This document shows, piece by piece, positions 5,905 through 14,488 of a DNA stretch of 64,000 bases (the stretch's first letter is position 1; every line of letters begins with the position of its first letter). The DNA comes from a virus, in the IMG/VR virus record IMGVR_UViG_3300043827_000628, positions 27,350-91,349 of that record, one strand, 5' to 3'. Under the pieces are notes generated by a model. The model was not told the origin of the DNA. It searched no databases and was given only the letters and a program-made list of their open reading frames with translations. A program made the translations under genes and the position numbers.

Positions 5905-6846
5905 ATGAATATAGCAGTTCGACTTGAAGGTGGTCTGGGTGATTGTCTGCTAGGCAATAGATTTGTTCCAGCCATCAAAGAAAAATACAAAGAAGCAGCT
6001 GTAACCGCCTATATAGACAGCGAAGGTAAAACCTTTCAAAAAGAGGGATTAAGCATATTATATCCTTCTATGTATAAACAGATAAATATTATAGAAAGAA
6101 AAAAATATAAATCATTTTGGGTGGACTGCCAATTTGGTACAGATAATTATTACGGAGCATTAGAAAATGTTCCAGACAATATTCAAGAAGAATTTAAGAG
6201 CTATGATAAATTTTACGATTTACATATAGATTCTTTGAAATGGATAGATATGGATTTTGATTGGCTAAGATATTATAGATTTTTTCCAAAACCAGAGCTG
6301 CAAATAGAAAATAATAAAGGAGATTATATTGTATTTCATTTAATATCTTCTACATCTGTAGGTCATAGGTTAGAAGATTGGTATATAGAGAGATTAGTTA
6401 AAGAAGCAGCATTAAAAAATAAAGTATATCTGATATCAACCGAAGACACAAACTGTTTTTACGATAAGGTTAAAGATATAGAAAATGTGCATTTGTTTAA
6501 CGGCTCAATTAAAGAGGTCTGTGAATTAATATCAAATGCAAAATTAATGCTATCAACAGATAGCGGATTTAGATATATAGCCTATGGATATGGTATTCCC
6601 ACGTTAACTTATTCAAAACAATCAACTCAACCATTCACTTCTATACCAAGTCATCAAATAAGATGGCTAATGTTTCCAGAAACATGCTTTCCACTAAATT
6701 ACGATGCAATAAATATCGTAGATATAATTAATAAAATAATTGAAAATAGAGGATATATTTTACTTCCATACTTTAAAGATTTTAATATACAAGCAGTGAA
6801 AAGAATTTATGCAATTAATAAAGAAAAGAGTATAATTACAAAATAA
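5905..6846 (+). CDS. GT9-like glycosyltransferase
   Basis: A 313-residue GT-B-fold transferase resembling the heptosyltransferase family GT9, which passes a sugar from a nucleotide donor to a growing glycan. The N-terminus MNIAVRLEGGLGDCLLGNRF is the typical first strand and glycine loop with GD. The C-terminal half holds YIVFHLISST, then KVYLIST, then LISNAKLMLSTDSGF, the donor-site 'TDSG' loop followed by GYGIPTLT. It opens a plus-strand run of glycan genes. The donor and acceptor cannot be told from sequence. A target could be host LPS, virion proteins or modified DNA. Confidence 0.75.
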   Translation: MNIAVRLEGGLGDCLLGNRFVPAIKEKYKEAAVTAYIDSEGKTFQKEGLSILYPSMYKQINIIERKKYKSFWVDCQFGTDNYYGALENVPDNIQEEFKSYDKFYDLHIDSLKWIDMDFDWLRYYRFFPKPELQIENNKGDYIVFHLISSTSVGHRLEDWYIERLVKEAALKNKVYLISTEDTNCFYDKVKDIENVHLFNGSIKEVCELISNAKLMLSTDSGFRYIAYGYGIPTLTYSKQSTQPFTSIPSHQIRWLMFPETCFPLNYDAINIVDIINKIIENRGYILLPYFKDFNIQAVKRIYAINKEKSIITK

Positions 6847-6850
6847 ATTT

Positions 6851-7498
6851 ATGAATGAATTTGATCTATATAAAGATTATATAAATAGAGGATGTGTAGC
6901 TTATGATATTGGAGCGCATATTGGACAAATAGCCGTCCAGATGTTACAAAAAGAAGCTAAAGTTTACGCATTTGAACCTTCTCCAAATAATTTTCCAATC
7001 TTAAAAGCAAATTGCGAAAGATTGGGAATTAAATGTTTTGATGTAGCCTTACATGACAAAAATTATTCATGTTTAACTCAATTTAAAGATTGTAGAACTG
7101 ATTATACAGACAGTAATGGCAAAAAGAACGACACAATACAGCAAATTTATTATGTTATTTTAGAAGATTTTATAAAAAGTAACGATCTAGAACTTCCAGA
7201 TTTTATTAAACTCGATATCGAAGGTATGGAAAGTCTAGTTCTTAAAACTTTTAAATTTCTATTTGAAGGTAAGAGACCAATTCTATATGTAGAAATTCAT
7301 GCTCAATCAAGGAACTTAGACAATCAAAATTATCCAGATAATCCACATTGGGTATGGCCAGAAGATGGAGGTTTCAATTTCAATAATTTAAAAAATTATA
7401 ATTATAATATAATTATCAATAATAAAATTTTAGACATTAATCAAGATTGGAATCCTAAAGAAAATTCTCATTCAAATATGATATTAAAACCAATATGA
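6851..7498 (+). CDS. FkbM-family methyltransferase
   Basis: A 215-residue SAM-dependent methyltransferase of the FkbM type, which usually methylates hydroxyl groups on sugars or polyketides. Motif I is AYDIGAHIGQIA (about residues 17-28), followed by KVYAFEPSPNNF, where the acidic residue binds the SAM ribose. IKCFDVALHD and FIKLDIEGMESLVL, the FkbM 'D-I-E-G' signature, are also present. It starts 4 nt after the GT9-like gene and its end overlaps the next gene by 4 nt (ATGA), so the run is one operon. A role in capping or decorating a glycan made by the neighbouring transferases is likely. Confidence 0.85.
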   Translation: MNEFDLYKDYINRGCVAYDIGAHIGQIAVQMLQKEAKVYAFEPSPNNFPILKANCERLGIKCFDVALHDKNYSCLTQFKDCRTDYTDSNGKKNDTIQQIYYVILEDFIKSNDLELPDFIKLDIEGMESLVLKTFKFLFEGKRPILYVEIHAQSRNLDNQNYPDNPHWVWPEDGGFNFNNLKNYNYNIIINNKILDINQDWNPKENSHSNMILKPI

Positions 7499-7869
7499 TA
7501 TACGATAAAAAAAGAATATGTATCGCATCGATTCATACAGCGAATATGAATCCTTTAGCGGAAATCACTTGGGATAAAAATAAAAAGATCTATTGTGATT
7601 TTAAAGGATATAGTTACGAAGTCAGAGAGCAAGCTACATGGAGAAAAGAAGAATATAAAGATTTAATTAAGATTATTCCACAGAAATATATGAATGCTTA
7701 TCCATATAGTGAAATTAGAGAGCATCCAAATGGTCTAGAAGATGCAACAGGAATAAATGGAGATTGGAAACCAGGAGACTTAATTATCCATGTGGCAGGA
7801 TTTGGAATTGATTTTTATAAAGAGTGCGTAAATCATTTAAGAAGCTATAATAGTAGGGTAGTAAAATAG
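7495..7869 (+). CDS. shortened GT34-like glycosyltransferase (probably inactive)
   Basis: A 124-residue protein. The N-terminal part (RICIASIHTANMNP, then KIYCDFKGYSYEVR) and the C-terminal part (GDWKPGDLIIHVAGFG, then CVNHLRSY) resemble the two ends of GT34-type galactosyl/mannosyltransferases, which are about 250-300 residues long. The middle, which should carry the metal-binding D-x-D strand, is missing; the two ends meet near residue 60-80. An in-frame internal deletion is the simplest reading, so it is probably catalytically dead or a remnant. It overlaps the FkbM gene by 4 nt. Confidence 0.5.
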   Translation: MIYDKKRICIASIHTANMNPLAEITWDKNKKIYCDFKGYSYEVREQATWRKEEYKDLIKIIPQKYMNAYPYSEIREHPNGLEDATGINGDWKPGDLIIHVAGFGIDFYKECVNHLRSYNSRVVK

Positions 7870-7905
7870 TAGAAGTTTATCTTATAGATAATATAATATT
7901 AATAT

Positions 7906-8568
7906 ATGGAGTTGAGTTTTTTTAAAAGATATGAGAACGGAGATCGAGCTCTAGGTTCTAGATTATCTACATTTAAGATTGCTCTTTCTCTTTTAGATCA
8001 TACTAAAAATAATAATTTTATTGAAACAGGCACTACTAGAAAAAATTATTTAACCACCCCAGACGTATGTGAAAGAGCAGCAGATGGTGGATCTACGTTA
8101 ATCTTTGCCGATTATGTTTCTAGATTTGGAGGGCATGTTTGGACCTGTGATATAGAAAAAAAGAATATAGAGAATTGTAAAATAGCTACAGAACAATATC
8201 AAAAATCTATTACTTACGTAGTTGATGATTCTTTAAATTTTTTAAATAATTTTAATCAGAAAATAGACTTTTTATATTTAGATTCTGTAGATAGTCATTT
8301 GCCGAATGCTAATGAGCACCAATTAAAAGAAATAAAATTAGCGTATAAAAATTTACATAATAAAAGTATAATTCTTTTAGATGATCTTGGAAGTAAAACT
8401 AATTTATCAATACCTTTTCTTAAAGATAAAAATTGGTGTCAAATATTAATTGATGTGCCAAGACCAGCACGATATAATAATCTTATGCAAGGGATATTCG
8501 TAAAAGAAGAATTTTTATATATAGATCATAGTTCAATTCCAGAAGATAAAAGATTTAAAGATGTGTGA
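7906..8568 (+). CDS. class I SAM methyltransferase-like protein
   Basis: A 220-residue protein with a Rossmann-like core. FIETGTTR (about residues 38-45) is the SAM loop, then GGHVWTCDIEKKNIENC carries the acidic ribose-binding residue. ITYVVDDSLNFLNNF and IDFLYLDSVDSH follow, and IILLDDLG gives a possible metal-binding Asp pair. This order matches the Methyltransf_24 and cephalosporin-hydroxylase-like groups, some of which act on glycans. The substrate is unknown. A TATAAT lies 8 nt before the ATG and no ribosome site is seen, so a leaderless start is possible. Confidence 0.7.
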   Translation: MELSFFKRYENGDRALGSRLSTFKIALSLLDHTKNNNFIETGTTRKNYLTTPDVCERAADGGSTLIFADYVSRFGGHVWTCDIEKKNIENCKIATEQYQKSITYVVDDSLNFLNNFNQKIDFLYLDSVDSHLPNANEHQLKEIKLAYKNLHNKSIILLDDLGSKTNLSIPFLKDKNWCQILIDVPRPARYNNLMQGIFVKEEFLYIDHSSIPEDKRFKDV

Positions 8569-8592
8569 AAATAGCTGTAATAAATATATAGT

Positions 8593-8775
8593 ATGAATTT
8601 TATTAATAAATATCAAAAACATAATCTAGGTAAATATAGTTATCTAGAGCCTATTATAAATTCTAATATAGATAATTTTGTACAATTTGGCAAAAACAAC
8701 AACTATAAAATTTTAAAAATTCATGTAGGAGATTCTCAGCCTGTAGATTCTTTTATTGTATACGAAAAGATATAA
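8593..8775 (+). CDS. small protein, probable gene fragment
   Basis: A 60-residue protein. The ending NNNYKILKIHVGDSQPVDSF and its IVYEKI terminus look like the C-terminal strand-turn-strand of a larger Rossmann-type enzyme rather than a self-contained fold. No catalytic motif is present. It sits between a methyltransferase and another clearly shortened gene, so a left-over of a longer methyltransferase or transferase gene is likely. Upstream bases (CTGTAATAAATATATAG) resemble the GTGTAA promoter-like stretches, so it may still be transcribed. Confidence 0.4.
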   Translation: MNFINKYQKHNLGKYSYLEPIINSNIDNFVQFGKNNNYKILKIHVGDSQPVDSFIVYEKI

Positions 8776-8778
8776 AAA

Positions 8779-8961
8779 ATGAAAGTAGCATTACAGATGG
8801 CTGCAAATCCTAGATCTTTTAAAAGATGTTACGCTTCTCTTAAAGATAATATATTAAACACATTAAATCCAGATATATTTATTCATACTTGGAATTTAAA
8901 AGGTCGAGAAAGACCAGACGTTGTTACTGATGGTTCTTGCGAAGAATATATAGAATTCTAA
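8779..8961 (+). pseudogene. truncated glycosyltransferase-like gene
   Basis: A 60-codon frame whose start MKVALQMAANPRSFKRCY, then NPDIFIHTWNLKGRE, matches the first strand-helix-strand of phage and bacterial glycan-related transferases of about 250 residues. It then stops with no recognisable continuation in any frame before the next gene at 9000. It lacks any donor-binding or catalytic motif. It is most likely a pseudogene left by deletion inside the glycan module. Confidence 0.5.
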
Positions 8962-8999
8962 AAGTTTAGGAATATACCGCCTCATGTTTCTATAAATTT

Positions 9000-9800
9000 A
9001 TGATTTACGATTGTTTTACATTTTTTAATGAATTAGATTTATTAGAAATAAGATTGAATACCTTAAACGATATTGTGGATAAATTTATTCTTGTAGAAGC
9101 ATCAAAAACGCAATCTTTACTAGATAAGCCCTTTTATTTTGAAGAAAATAAAGACAGATATTCAAAATTTTTAGACAAAATCATCCATATAAAAGTCACC
9201 GATTATCCCAAGAAAGATGGATGGGCCATGGAAAATTATCAAAGGAACTGCATTGTTCATGGTCTAAAGAAGGCGGATTTAAAAGAGAACGATATTATTG
9301 GTATTTCAGATCTAGACGAAATTTGGGCACCAAAAATTAAAGATAAATTTGAAGAGTATTTTAGTCAAGTAAAATTTTTATCTGTAGGTATGAAATATAT
9401 AGTCTTTTATCTTAACCTAGAAACTGTGGACAAGAATTGGATAGGGACGATATTTGTTCAAGCCAAAGATTTAATTCATTATAGCCCTCAGAATCTTCGA
9501 AATATAAAAGATCACGTTTCTCATGTCGAAGAGGCAGGATGGCATTTTGGATATCAAGGAGGCAAAGAAAAGGTATATCAAAAGTATCTTTCATGTATAG
9601 AGCCTTTAGATAAATCTAAACTACCAACTAAAGAAGTATTTTATAAAGAATTTGAAGAAAGAATTAAAAATGAAGGCAGTTTTATATATTCAGATAATTT
9701 ATCGGATCAATCTATTAAATTAAAAAAAATAAATATAGAAGAAAATCTTCCAAAATATTTAATCGAAAACCAAGAAAAATATAAACACATGTTTGTATGA
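9000..9800 (+). CDS. GT17-like glycosyltransferase
   Basis: A 266-residue transferase of the GT17 type (the family of beta-1,4-mannosyl-glycoprotein N-acetylglucosaminyltransferase). The N-terminus IYDCFTFFNELDLLEIRL is diagnostic, followed by FILVEASKTQS. The metal-binding D-x-D is in IIGISDLDEIWAP (about residues 99-111), and HVEEAGWHFGYQGG (about 171-184) is the conserved C-terminal His/Trp region. A paralogue lies at 11733. Its stop overlaps the next start by 4 nt. It likely adds a sugar made by the reductase and dehydratase next to it; the acceptor is unknown. Confidence 0.85.
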   Translation: MIYDCFTFFNELDLLEIRLNTLNDIVDKFILVEASKTQSLLDKPFYFEENKDRYSKFLDKIIHIKVTDYPKKDGWAMENYQRNCIVHGLKKADLKENDIIGISDLDEIWAPKIKDKFEEYFSQVKFLSVGMKYIVFYLNLETVDKNWIGTIFVQAKDLIHYSPQNLRNIKDHVSHVEEAGWHFGYQGGKEKVYQKYLSCIEPLDKSKLPTKEVFYKEFEERIKNEGSFIYSDNLSDQSIKLKKINIEENLPKYLIENQEKYKHMFV

Positions 9801-10654
9801 AAATACTTCTTTTAGGATATAGAGGATATGTAGGTAATAAGTTTTTTATTTTCTTAAAAAGAAAAGATTTAGAAGTATTTCCGTTAAGCAGAGAGAACTT
9901 TAATCTTTTAGATGAGAATAAATTATATAATGTAGTCAAAAATGTAAATCCAGACTTCATTATAAATTGTGCGGGATATACTGGTAAGCCAAATGTTGAT
10001 GCTTGCGAATCAAACAAACAAGCCTGCTGGCACGGAAATGTTACATTACCAAAAATTATTTCAAAAATTTGTAATTCGTTAAAGATAAAATATATACAAT
10101 TATCCAGTGGTTGTATATATAGCGGGTCAAAAAATGGACAAGGTTTTACGGAAGAAGATCCGCCTAATTTCTGTTTCGATAAACCTCCCTCTTCTTATTA
10201 TAGTGGTACAAAGGCCGTAGCAGAGGATATTTTAATAAAAGATCCATACGCTTATATATGCAGATTACGTATACCTTTTAATAACGAAAAAGATCAAAAG
10301 AATTATATAACTAAATTATTGAATTATGATATCCTTTTGAATGCTCAAAATTCGCTATCAAATATAGATGAATTTATTGAAGCATGTTTTTATTTACTAG
10401 AGAAGAATTGCGATACAGGTATATATAATATAACTAATTCTGGGTGGATTGATACAAAACAAATTACTAGTATGTTAAACGAATATAAGACAAAAAAACA
10501 ATTTAAATTTTTTGAAAATGAAAATGATTTTTACTCAAAAGTAGCAATAACTCCAAGGTCTAATTGCATTTTAGATAATTCCAAGCTTATAAAGACGGGA
10601 TATAAAATGAAAGGCATTAAAGATTCTTTATTAGAATCAATAAAAAAATATTAA
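9797..10654 (+). CDS. RmlD-like NAD(P)-dependent sugar reductase/epimerase
   Basis: A 285-residue extended short-chain dehydrogenase. The dinucleotide-binding motif is ILLLGYRGYVGNKF (G-x-x-G-x-x-G, about residues 3-16). PDFIINCAGYTG follows, then LSSGCIYSG, and the catalytic Tyr-x-x-x-Lys is in YYSGTKAVAEDIL. The compact size and lack of an insertion match dTDP-4-dehydrorhamnose reductase and related nucleotide-sugar reductases. With GDP-mannose 4,6-dehydratase immediately downstream, it could reduce or epimerise a 4-keto-6-deoxy sugar such as the GDP-linked one. The exact product is not determined. Confidence 0.8.
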   Translation: MKILLLGYRGYVGNKFFIFLKRKDLEVFPLSRENFNLLDENKLYNVVKNVNPDFIINCAGYTGKPNVDACESNKQACWHGNVTLPKIISKICNSLKIKYIQLSSGCIYSGSKNGQGFTEEDPPNFCFDKPPSSYYSGTKAVAEDILIKDPYAYICRLRIPFNNEKDQKNYITKLLNYDILLNAQNSLSNIDEFIEACFYLLEKNCDTGIYNITNSGWIDTKQITSMLNEYKTKKQFKFFENENDFYSKVAITPRSNCILDNSKLIKTGYKMKGIKDSLLESIKKY

Positions 10655-10666
10655 TATAATAGATAT

Positions 10667-11716
10667 ATGAGTAAGAATATTATTATTACTGGTATTACAG
10701 GTCAAGACGGATCTTATATGGTAGATTATTTATTGAAAAATACAGATTACAATATTGTTGGAATTAGGCGCAGAAGCTCAAATCCAAATTTACAAAACCT
10801 CAAACATAATTTAAATAATAGTAGATTCAAGATGTTGATTGCCGATCTTTCCGATAGCAATTCAATAGATGAGATTGTTAAGGAAATTATACCACATTAT
10901 TTTATTAATTTTGCCGCCCAGTCTTTCGTTGGAAGTAGTTGGCAAATACCACTTCAAACATTTGACGCCACAGCTTTAGGAGTTTTAAGATGTTTGGAAG
11001 CGATTAGAAAATATGCGCCAAAATGTAGGTTTTATTCTGCAGGTTCAAGCGAGGAAATGGGAGACGTTTTATATACACCTCAAGATTTAAATCATCCAAT
11101 TAGACCTAGAAGCCCTTATGGAGCAGCAAAAGCAGCGGCAAGACATATAACTAAGGTCTACAGAGAATCTTACGATCTTTTCGCTATACATTCTATACTT
11201 TACAACCATGAAAGCGAAAGAAGGGGCGAAGAATTTGTTACGAGAAAAATATCTAAAGGGGTAGCAAATATTTTTAAAGCAATAAAAAACAATGAAGAAA
11301 TAAAGCCAATAGAATTGGGAAATCTTGACTCAAAAAGAGATTGGAGTCATGCAGAAGATTTTATCGAAGGAATTTGGCTGATGTTAAATCAATCAAGCCC
11401 AAAGGAATATATTTTATCTTCTAATGAAACTCATACCATAAGAGAGTTTATACAAGAAGCATTTAAAGTAATTGATATTGAAGGGCATTGGATATATACT
11501 GGAGATGGCAGAGCAGAAGATGAAGCCTTTTATTTAAAAACAGAAAAAGAAAATTATATATCACTTGTTAAAGTAAATCCTAAGTTTTATCGTCCAGCAG
11601 AAGTTAATTTATTACAGGGAGATTCTTCAATCGCTAGACAAGAACTAAATTGGACACCAAAAAATTCGTTTAAAGATCTAGTTCGCAGGATGGTCAATTC
11701 AGACTTAAATCAGTAG
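10667..11716 (+). CDS. gmd: GDP-mannose 4,6-dehydratase
   Basis: A 349-residue enzyme converting GDP-D-mannose to GDP-4-dehydro-6-deoxy-D-mannose, the precursor of GDP-fucose, rhamnose and perosamine. The N-terminus IIITGITGQDGSYMVDYLL is the Gmd signature, followed by GIRRRSSNPNLQNL, the NADP-binding arginines. FINFAAQSFVGSSW is present, and the active site is SAGSSEEMG with SPYGAAKAAA (Tyr-x-x-x-Lys). LYNHESERRGEEFVTRKI and RDWSHAEDFIEG are also typical. Length is normal for the family. A TATAAT ends 6 nt before the ATG, suggesting a leaderless transcript. Confidence 0.95.
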   Translation: MSKNIIITGITGQDGSYMVDYLLKNTDYNIVGIRRRSSNPNLQNLKHNLNNSRFKMLIADLSDSNSIDEIVKEIIPHYFINFAAQSFVGSSWQIPLQTFDATALGVLRCLEAIRKYAPKCRFYSAGSSEEMGDVLYTPQDLNHPIRPRSPYGAAKAAARHITKVYRESYDLFAIHSILYNHESERRGEEFVTRKISKGVANIFKAIKNNEEIKPIELGNLDSKRDWSHAEDFIEGIWLMLNQSSPKEYILSSNETHTIREFIQEAFKVIDIEGHWIYTGDGRAEDEAFYLKTEKENYISLVKVNPKFYRPAEVNLLQGDSSIARQELNWTPKNSFKDLVRRMVNSDLNQ

Positions 11717-11718
11717 TA

Positions 11719-11724
11719 GTGTAA
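11719..11724 (+). promoter_or_regulatory. GTGTAA promoter-like motif
   Basis: GTGTAATTCTTA precedes the GTG start of the second GT17-like gene by 8 nt. Spacing equals that before the genes at 63 and 14489. Confidence 0.4.
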
Positions 11725-11732
11725 TTCTTAGT

Positions 11733-12698
11733 GTGGATAATTTATTAAAAAGATTTGAAGTAAATAAATTTTTTTTTAAAAATAAAAATAAATATAAAAT
11801 ATATGATTGCTTTCTATTTTTAAATGAGAATGATCTACTAGAAATTAGATTAAATGAGTTGTCAGATGTAGTAGATTATTTTATTATTGTGGAGTCAAAG
11901 TTAACATTTACAAAACATGCAAAGCCATTTAATTTTGATATACAAAGATTCGCAAAATTTAAAGATCAAATTATTTATATTCAAGATGAACAATATATCA
12001 AATCCCCAAACCCATGGGAAACAGAAAAATATCAAAGAAATAAATTAATAGAAGGATTAAATTTGCCATATTTAGATATAAAAGCCTCACAACAAGATCT
12101 AATAATATTGAGTGATTTAGATGAAATTCCCAAGAAAGAGTCAATAAAAGATGTCTTTTTTGAAATATATAAAAATAATAAAAAGTATGTTAAATTAAAT
12201 CTTAAAAGCTTTAGATATGCAATTAACAACCAGATGATTACAGATCAAGAATGGGCTGGACCAACCTGTACAAAAAGAATTGATATATCTACAATGCAAG
12301 AATTAAGAAAAGAGAATAATGCATTTTATATTAAAAATTCTGGTTGGCATTATTCATGGATGGGAAATCCAGAAGATATTATATACAAGCTTAGATCCTA
12401 TTCTCATAAAGAAAACGACAAATGGCCTAATAATGATGTAAGTTTTATTAAGGAAAGGATTAGTAAAGGATATTCATGCCTAGGGCATGAAGAATGTCTA
12501 TTTAAAATTATAGATTTAAACAAGAAAAATTGCTCAAAGTATGTCTTGAAAAACAAAGAAAAATATGATAAACTAATATTTAAGCATGAAAAAAGTTCCA
12601 TCTGGGCACAAATTACTTCATTATATCATAAAAAAGTTTGTGAAATCAAAGAATATTCCTTGGGGATACGAAATAAATCAAGCAAAAAAATTAATTAA
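11733..12698 (+). CDS. second GT17-like glycosyltransferase
   Basis: A 321-residue paralogue of the transferase at 9000, with a GTG start. After about 25 Lys/Phe-rich residues it has IYDCFLFLNENDLLEIRL, then YFIIVESKLTFT, the D-x-D strand LIILSDLDEIPKKE (about residues 124-137) and NSGWHYSWMGNPED. The N-terminal leader and a longer C-terminal tail set it apart from the first copy. The 3' end overlaps the next gene by about 110 nt in another frame. The two copies probably add different sugars or use different acceptors. Confidence 0.85.
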   Translation: MDNLLKRFEVNKFFFKNKNKYKIYDCFLFLNENDLLEIRLNELSDVVDYFIIVESKLTFTKHAKPFNFDIQRFAKFKDQIIYIQDEQYIKSPNPWETEKYQRNKLIEGLNLPYLDIKASQQDLIILSDLDEIPKKESIKDVFFEIYKNNKKYVKLNLKSFRYAINNQMITDQEWAGPTCTKRIDISTMQELRKENNAFYIKNSGWHYSWMGNPEDIIYKLRSYSHKENDKWPNNDVSFIKERISKGYSCLGHEECLFKIIDLNKKNCSKYVLKNKEKYDKLIFKHEKSSIWAQITSLYHKKVCEIKEYSLGIRNKSSKKIN

Positions 12699-12930
12699 AT
12701 TTGAAGAGAACGCTTGGTTTTGGCTCAAAATTAAATCAAAAGAATTAAAATCTTTAGATTGGCTATTATCTTATAAAGGAAAAAAGTTTCTTTTAAAAGA
12801 AAAAGCGTTATTAGATGTTGACAAAACTAATAAAATCACATATAATTTAAAAGATGATAAAATCGGAAATGATAAACCTATCGTAAAAAAACCAAAAACA
12901 TTAAAGGAGTTTTTAAATGGCAAGACCTAA
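12586..12930 (+). CDS. conserved hypothetical protein upstream of RecA
   Basis: A 114-residue basic protein. WGYEINQAKKLIKF, then WFWLKIKSKELKSLDWLL, then GKKFLLKE resembles small proteins encoded just before the recombinase in other large phages; function unknown. The ATG at 12586 makes a long overlap with the GT17-like gene. A GTG at 12640 in the same frame is an alternative start. The 3' end contains the ribosome site of the next gene and overlaps it by 14 nt, tying it to the replication operon. Confidence 0.55.
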   Translation: MKKVPSGHKLLHYIIKKFVKSKNIPWGYEINQAKKLIKFEENAWFWLKIKSKELKSLDWLLSYKGKKFLLKEKALLDVDKTNKITYNLKDDKIGNDKPIVKKPKTLKEFLNGKT

Positions 12931-14059
12931 AGCAGTTGTAGAAGAAGTAGCTCAAGGACCTATATCAAATGATAGGTTAAAAGCATTTTTAAAAGATAAT
13001 AAAGAAGACCATTATAATTTTGAAGATGAAATTTACTATAAAGTATCATCTGGCAGCTTAAATTTAGATTTTGTAATGGGAGGAGGATTTAGTCCGGGGT
13101 TACATAGATTTCTTGGAATGAATGAAGGTGGAAAAACATCCGAAGCCTTAGAAGTCATGAAAAACTTCCTTAAAACAGTTACAAATGCAAGAGGAGTTTT
13201 AATTAAAGCTGAAGGTAGACTCTCAAAAGAGATTCAAGAAAGGTCGGGAATCGAATATATAACAGATCCGGACAAATGGAAAGACGGAAATTGTTTTGTA
13301 TTTGAATGTAATATATTTGAAACAGTTTCAGAATTGATGCTTGAACTTGTAAAAAATAACCCTGAAAATAAAAAATATTTATTCATTTTAGATTCTGTAG
13401 ACGGATTAATGCCAAAAAATGACGTAGGGAAAACTCTATCAGACGCAACGAAGGTCGCTGGTGGAGCAGTAATATCCTCAGTTTTAATGAAAAAAATGTC
13501 TATCGCCTTATCTAAGAGAGGTCACATGGCAATCTTTATTAGCCAAGTTCGATCAGATATTAAACTTGATCCATATGCAGTAAATAAAGATATCAGACAA
13601 ACTACTGCTACAGGCGGAAATGCATTATTACATTTTGCAAATTGGATTATTGAATTTGAGCCACGTTTTAATAGAGATCTTATATTAGAGAAACCAAACG
13701 AGAAATACGACTCAATTAAGAATAAAATTATTGGTCATACAGCAAAACTTACAATTAAAAAGTCGACAAATGAAACAACAAATCATAAAGTAGAGTATCC
13801 AATTAAGTATGGACGTAAAAGCGGAACATCTATTTGGAGAGAATATGAAATTATTGATCAACTTATCGCTTGGCAATTTGTTACAGCAAAAGGAGCTTGG
13901 ATTACAGTAGGTGATGATCTAATCAAAGAATTAAAAGATGCAAATCTAGATTTAACTAAACAACATCAAGGAATAGATAATTTTAGAAAATATTTAGAAG
14001 AAAATCCAAAGATCACAGAATATTTATTTGATAAATATAAAAAATTAATACCTGCATGA
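12917..14059 (+). CDS. RecA/UvsX-like recombinase
   Basis: A 380-residue strand-exchange ATPase. Walker A is GMNEGGKTS (about residues 68-76; compare GPESSGKTT of RecA), with the upstream SGSLNLDFVMGGGFSPGLHR typical of the family. Walker B is YLFILDSVDGLMP. AIFISQVRSD follows, then the L2 DNA-binding loop RQTTATGGNALLHFAN. It lacks a long C-terminal RecA domain. It would drive homologous recombination, repair and recombination-dependent replication. AAAGGAG precedes the ATG. It heads the replication cluster; the next gene overlaps its stop by 4 nt. Confidence 0.92.
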   Translation: MARPKAVVEEVAQGPISNDRLKAFLKDNKEDHYNFEDEIYYKVSSGSLNLDFVMGGGFSPGLHRFLGMNEGGKTSEALEVMKNFLKTVTNARGVLIKAEGRLSKEIQERSGIEYITDPDKWKDGNCFVFECNIFETVSELMLELVKNNPENKKYLFILDSVDGLMPKNDVGKTLSDATKVAGGAVISSVLMKKMSIALSKRGHMAIFISQVRSDIKLDPYAVNKDIRQTTATGGNALLHFANWIIEFEPRFNRDLILEKPNEKYDSIKNKIIGHTAKLTIKKSTNETTNHKVEYPIKYGRKSGTSIWREYEIIDQLIAWQFVTAKGAWITVGDDLIKELKDANLDLTKQHQGIDNFRKYLEENPKITEYLFDKYKKLIPA

Positions 14060-14475
14060 GGTTATATAGCGTAAACGGAAAGCTTGTAAACAAAAATGTT
14101 TCAAGATATCTTGTTGATTGGGATAAATCCAGCAGAAGTAAAATTCAATTTAATATAAAAAAATTTTTTGAACAATACTGGAAAAGTCATATTGTATATG
14201 AAGAGTTTCCTGTTTATGGATCTTTAATGAAAGTTGATTTACTTAACGCTACAAAAAAAATCGCAATTGAAGTTAATGGCGAGCAACATGAAAATTTTAA
14301 TGAATTTTTTCACGCAAATTCGCGGATAAATTATTTGCAAAGCATAAAAAGAGATTGCAAAAAAGCAGAATGGTTAGAAAAAAATAATTTTAAATTTATT
14401 GAATTGTATCAAAAAGATTTAAAAAATTTATCGCCAAATTTCTTCTTAGAAAATTTCGATATAAACATATTTTAG
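14056..14475 (+). CDS. PD-(D/E)XK-type nuclease (DUF559/Vsr-like)
   Basis: A 139-residue small nuclease. The core is YEEFPVYGSLMKVDLL, where the Asp is the first metal ligand, followed by KKIAIEVNGEQHEN, the E-x-N/K strand and 'G-E-Q-H' typical of DUF559 and very-short-patch repair nucleases. IKRDCKKAEWLEKNNFKFIEL closes the fold. There is no separate DNA-binding domain. Its overlap with the recombinase gene suggests a role in recombination or repair-intermediate cleavage. A solitary homing-type nuclease is the alternative. Confidence 0.7.
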   Translation: MRLYSVNGKLVNKNVSRYLVDWDKSSRSKIQFNIKKFFEQYWKSHIVYEEFPVYGSLMKVDLLNATKKIAIEVNGEQHENFNEFFHANSRINYLQSIKRDCKKAEWLEKNNFKFIELYQKDLKNLSPNFFLENFDINIF

Positions 14476-14480
14476 TGTAA
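14475..14480 (+). promoter_or_regulatory. GTGTAA promoter-like motif
   Basis: GTGTAA overlaps the stop codon of the nuclease gene and lies 8 nt before the GTG start of the next gene. Confidence 0.4.
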
Positions 14481-14488
14481 AATTTTAT

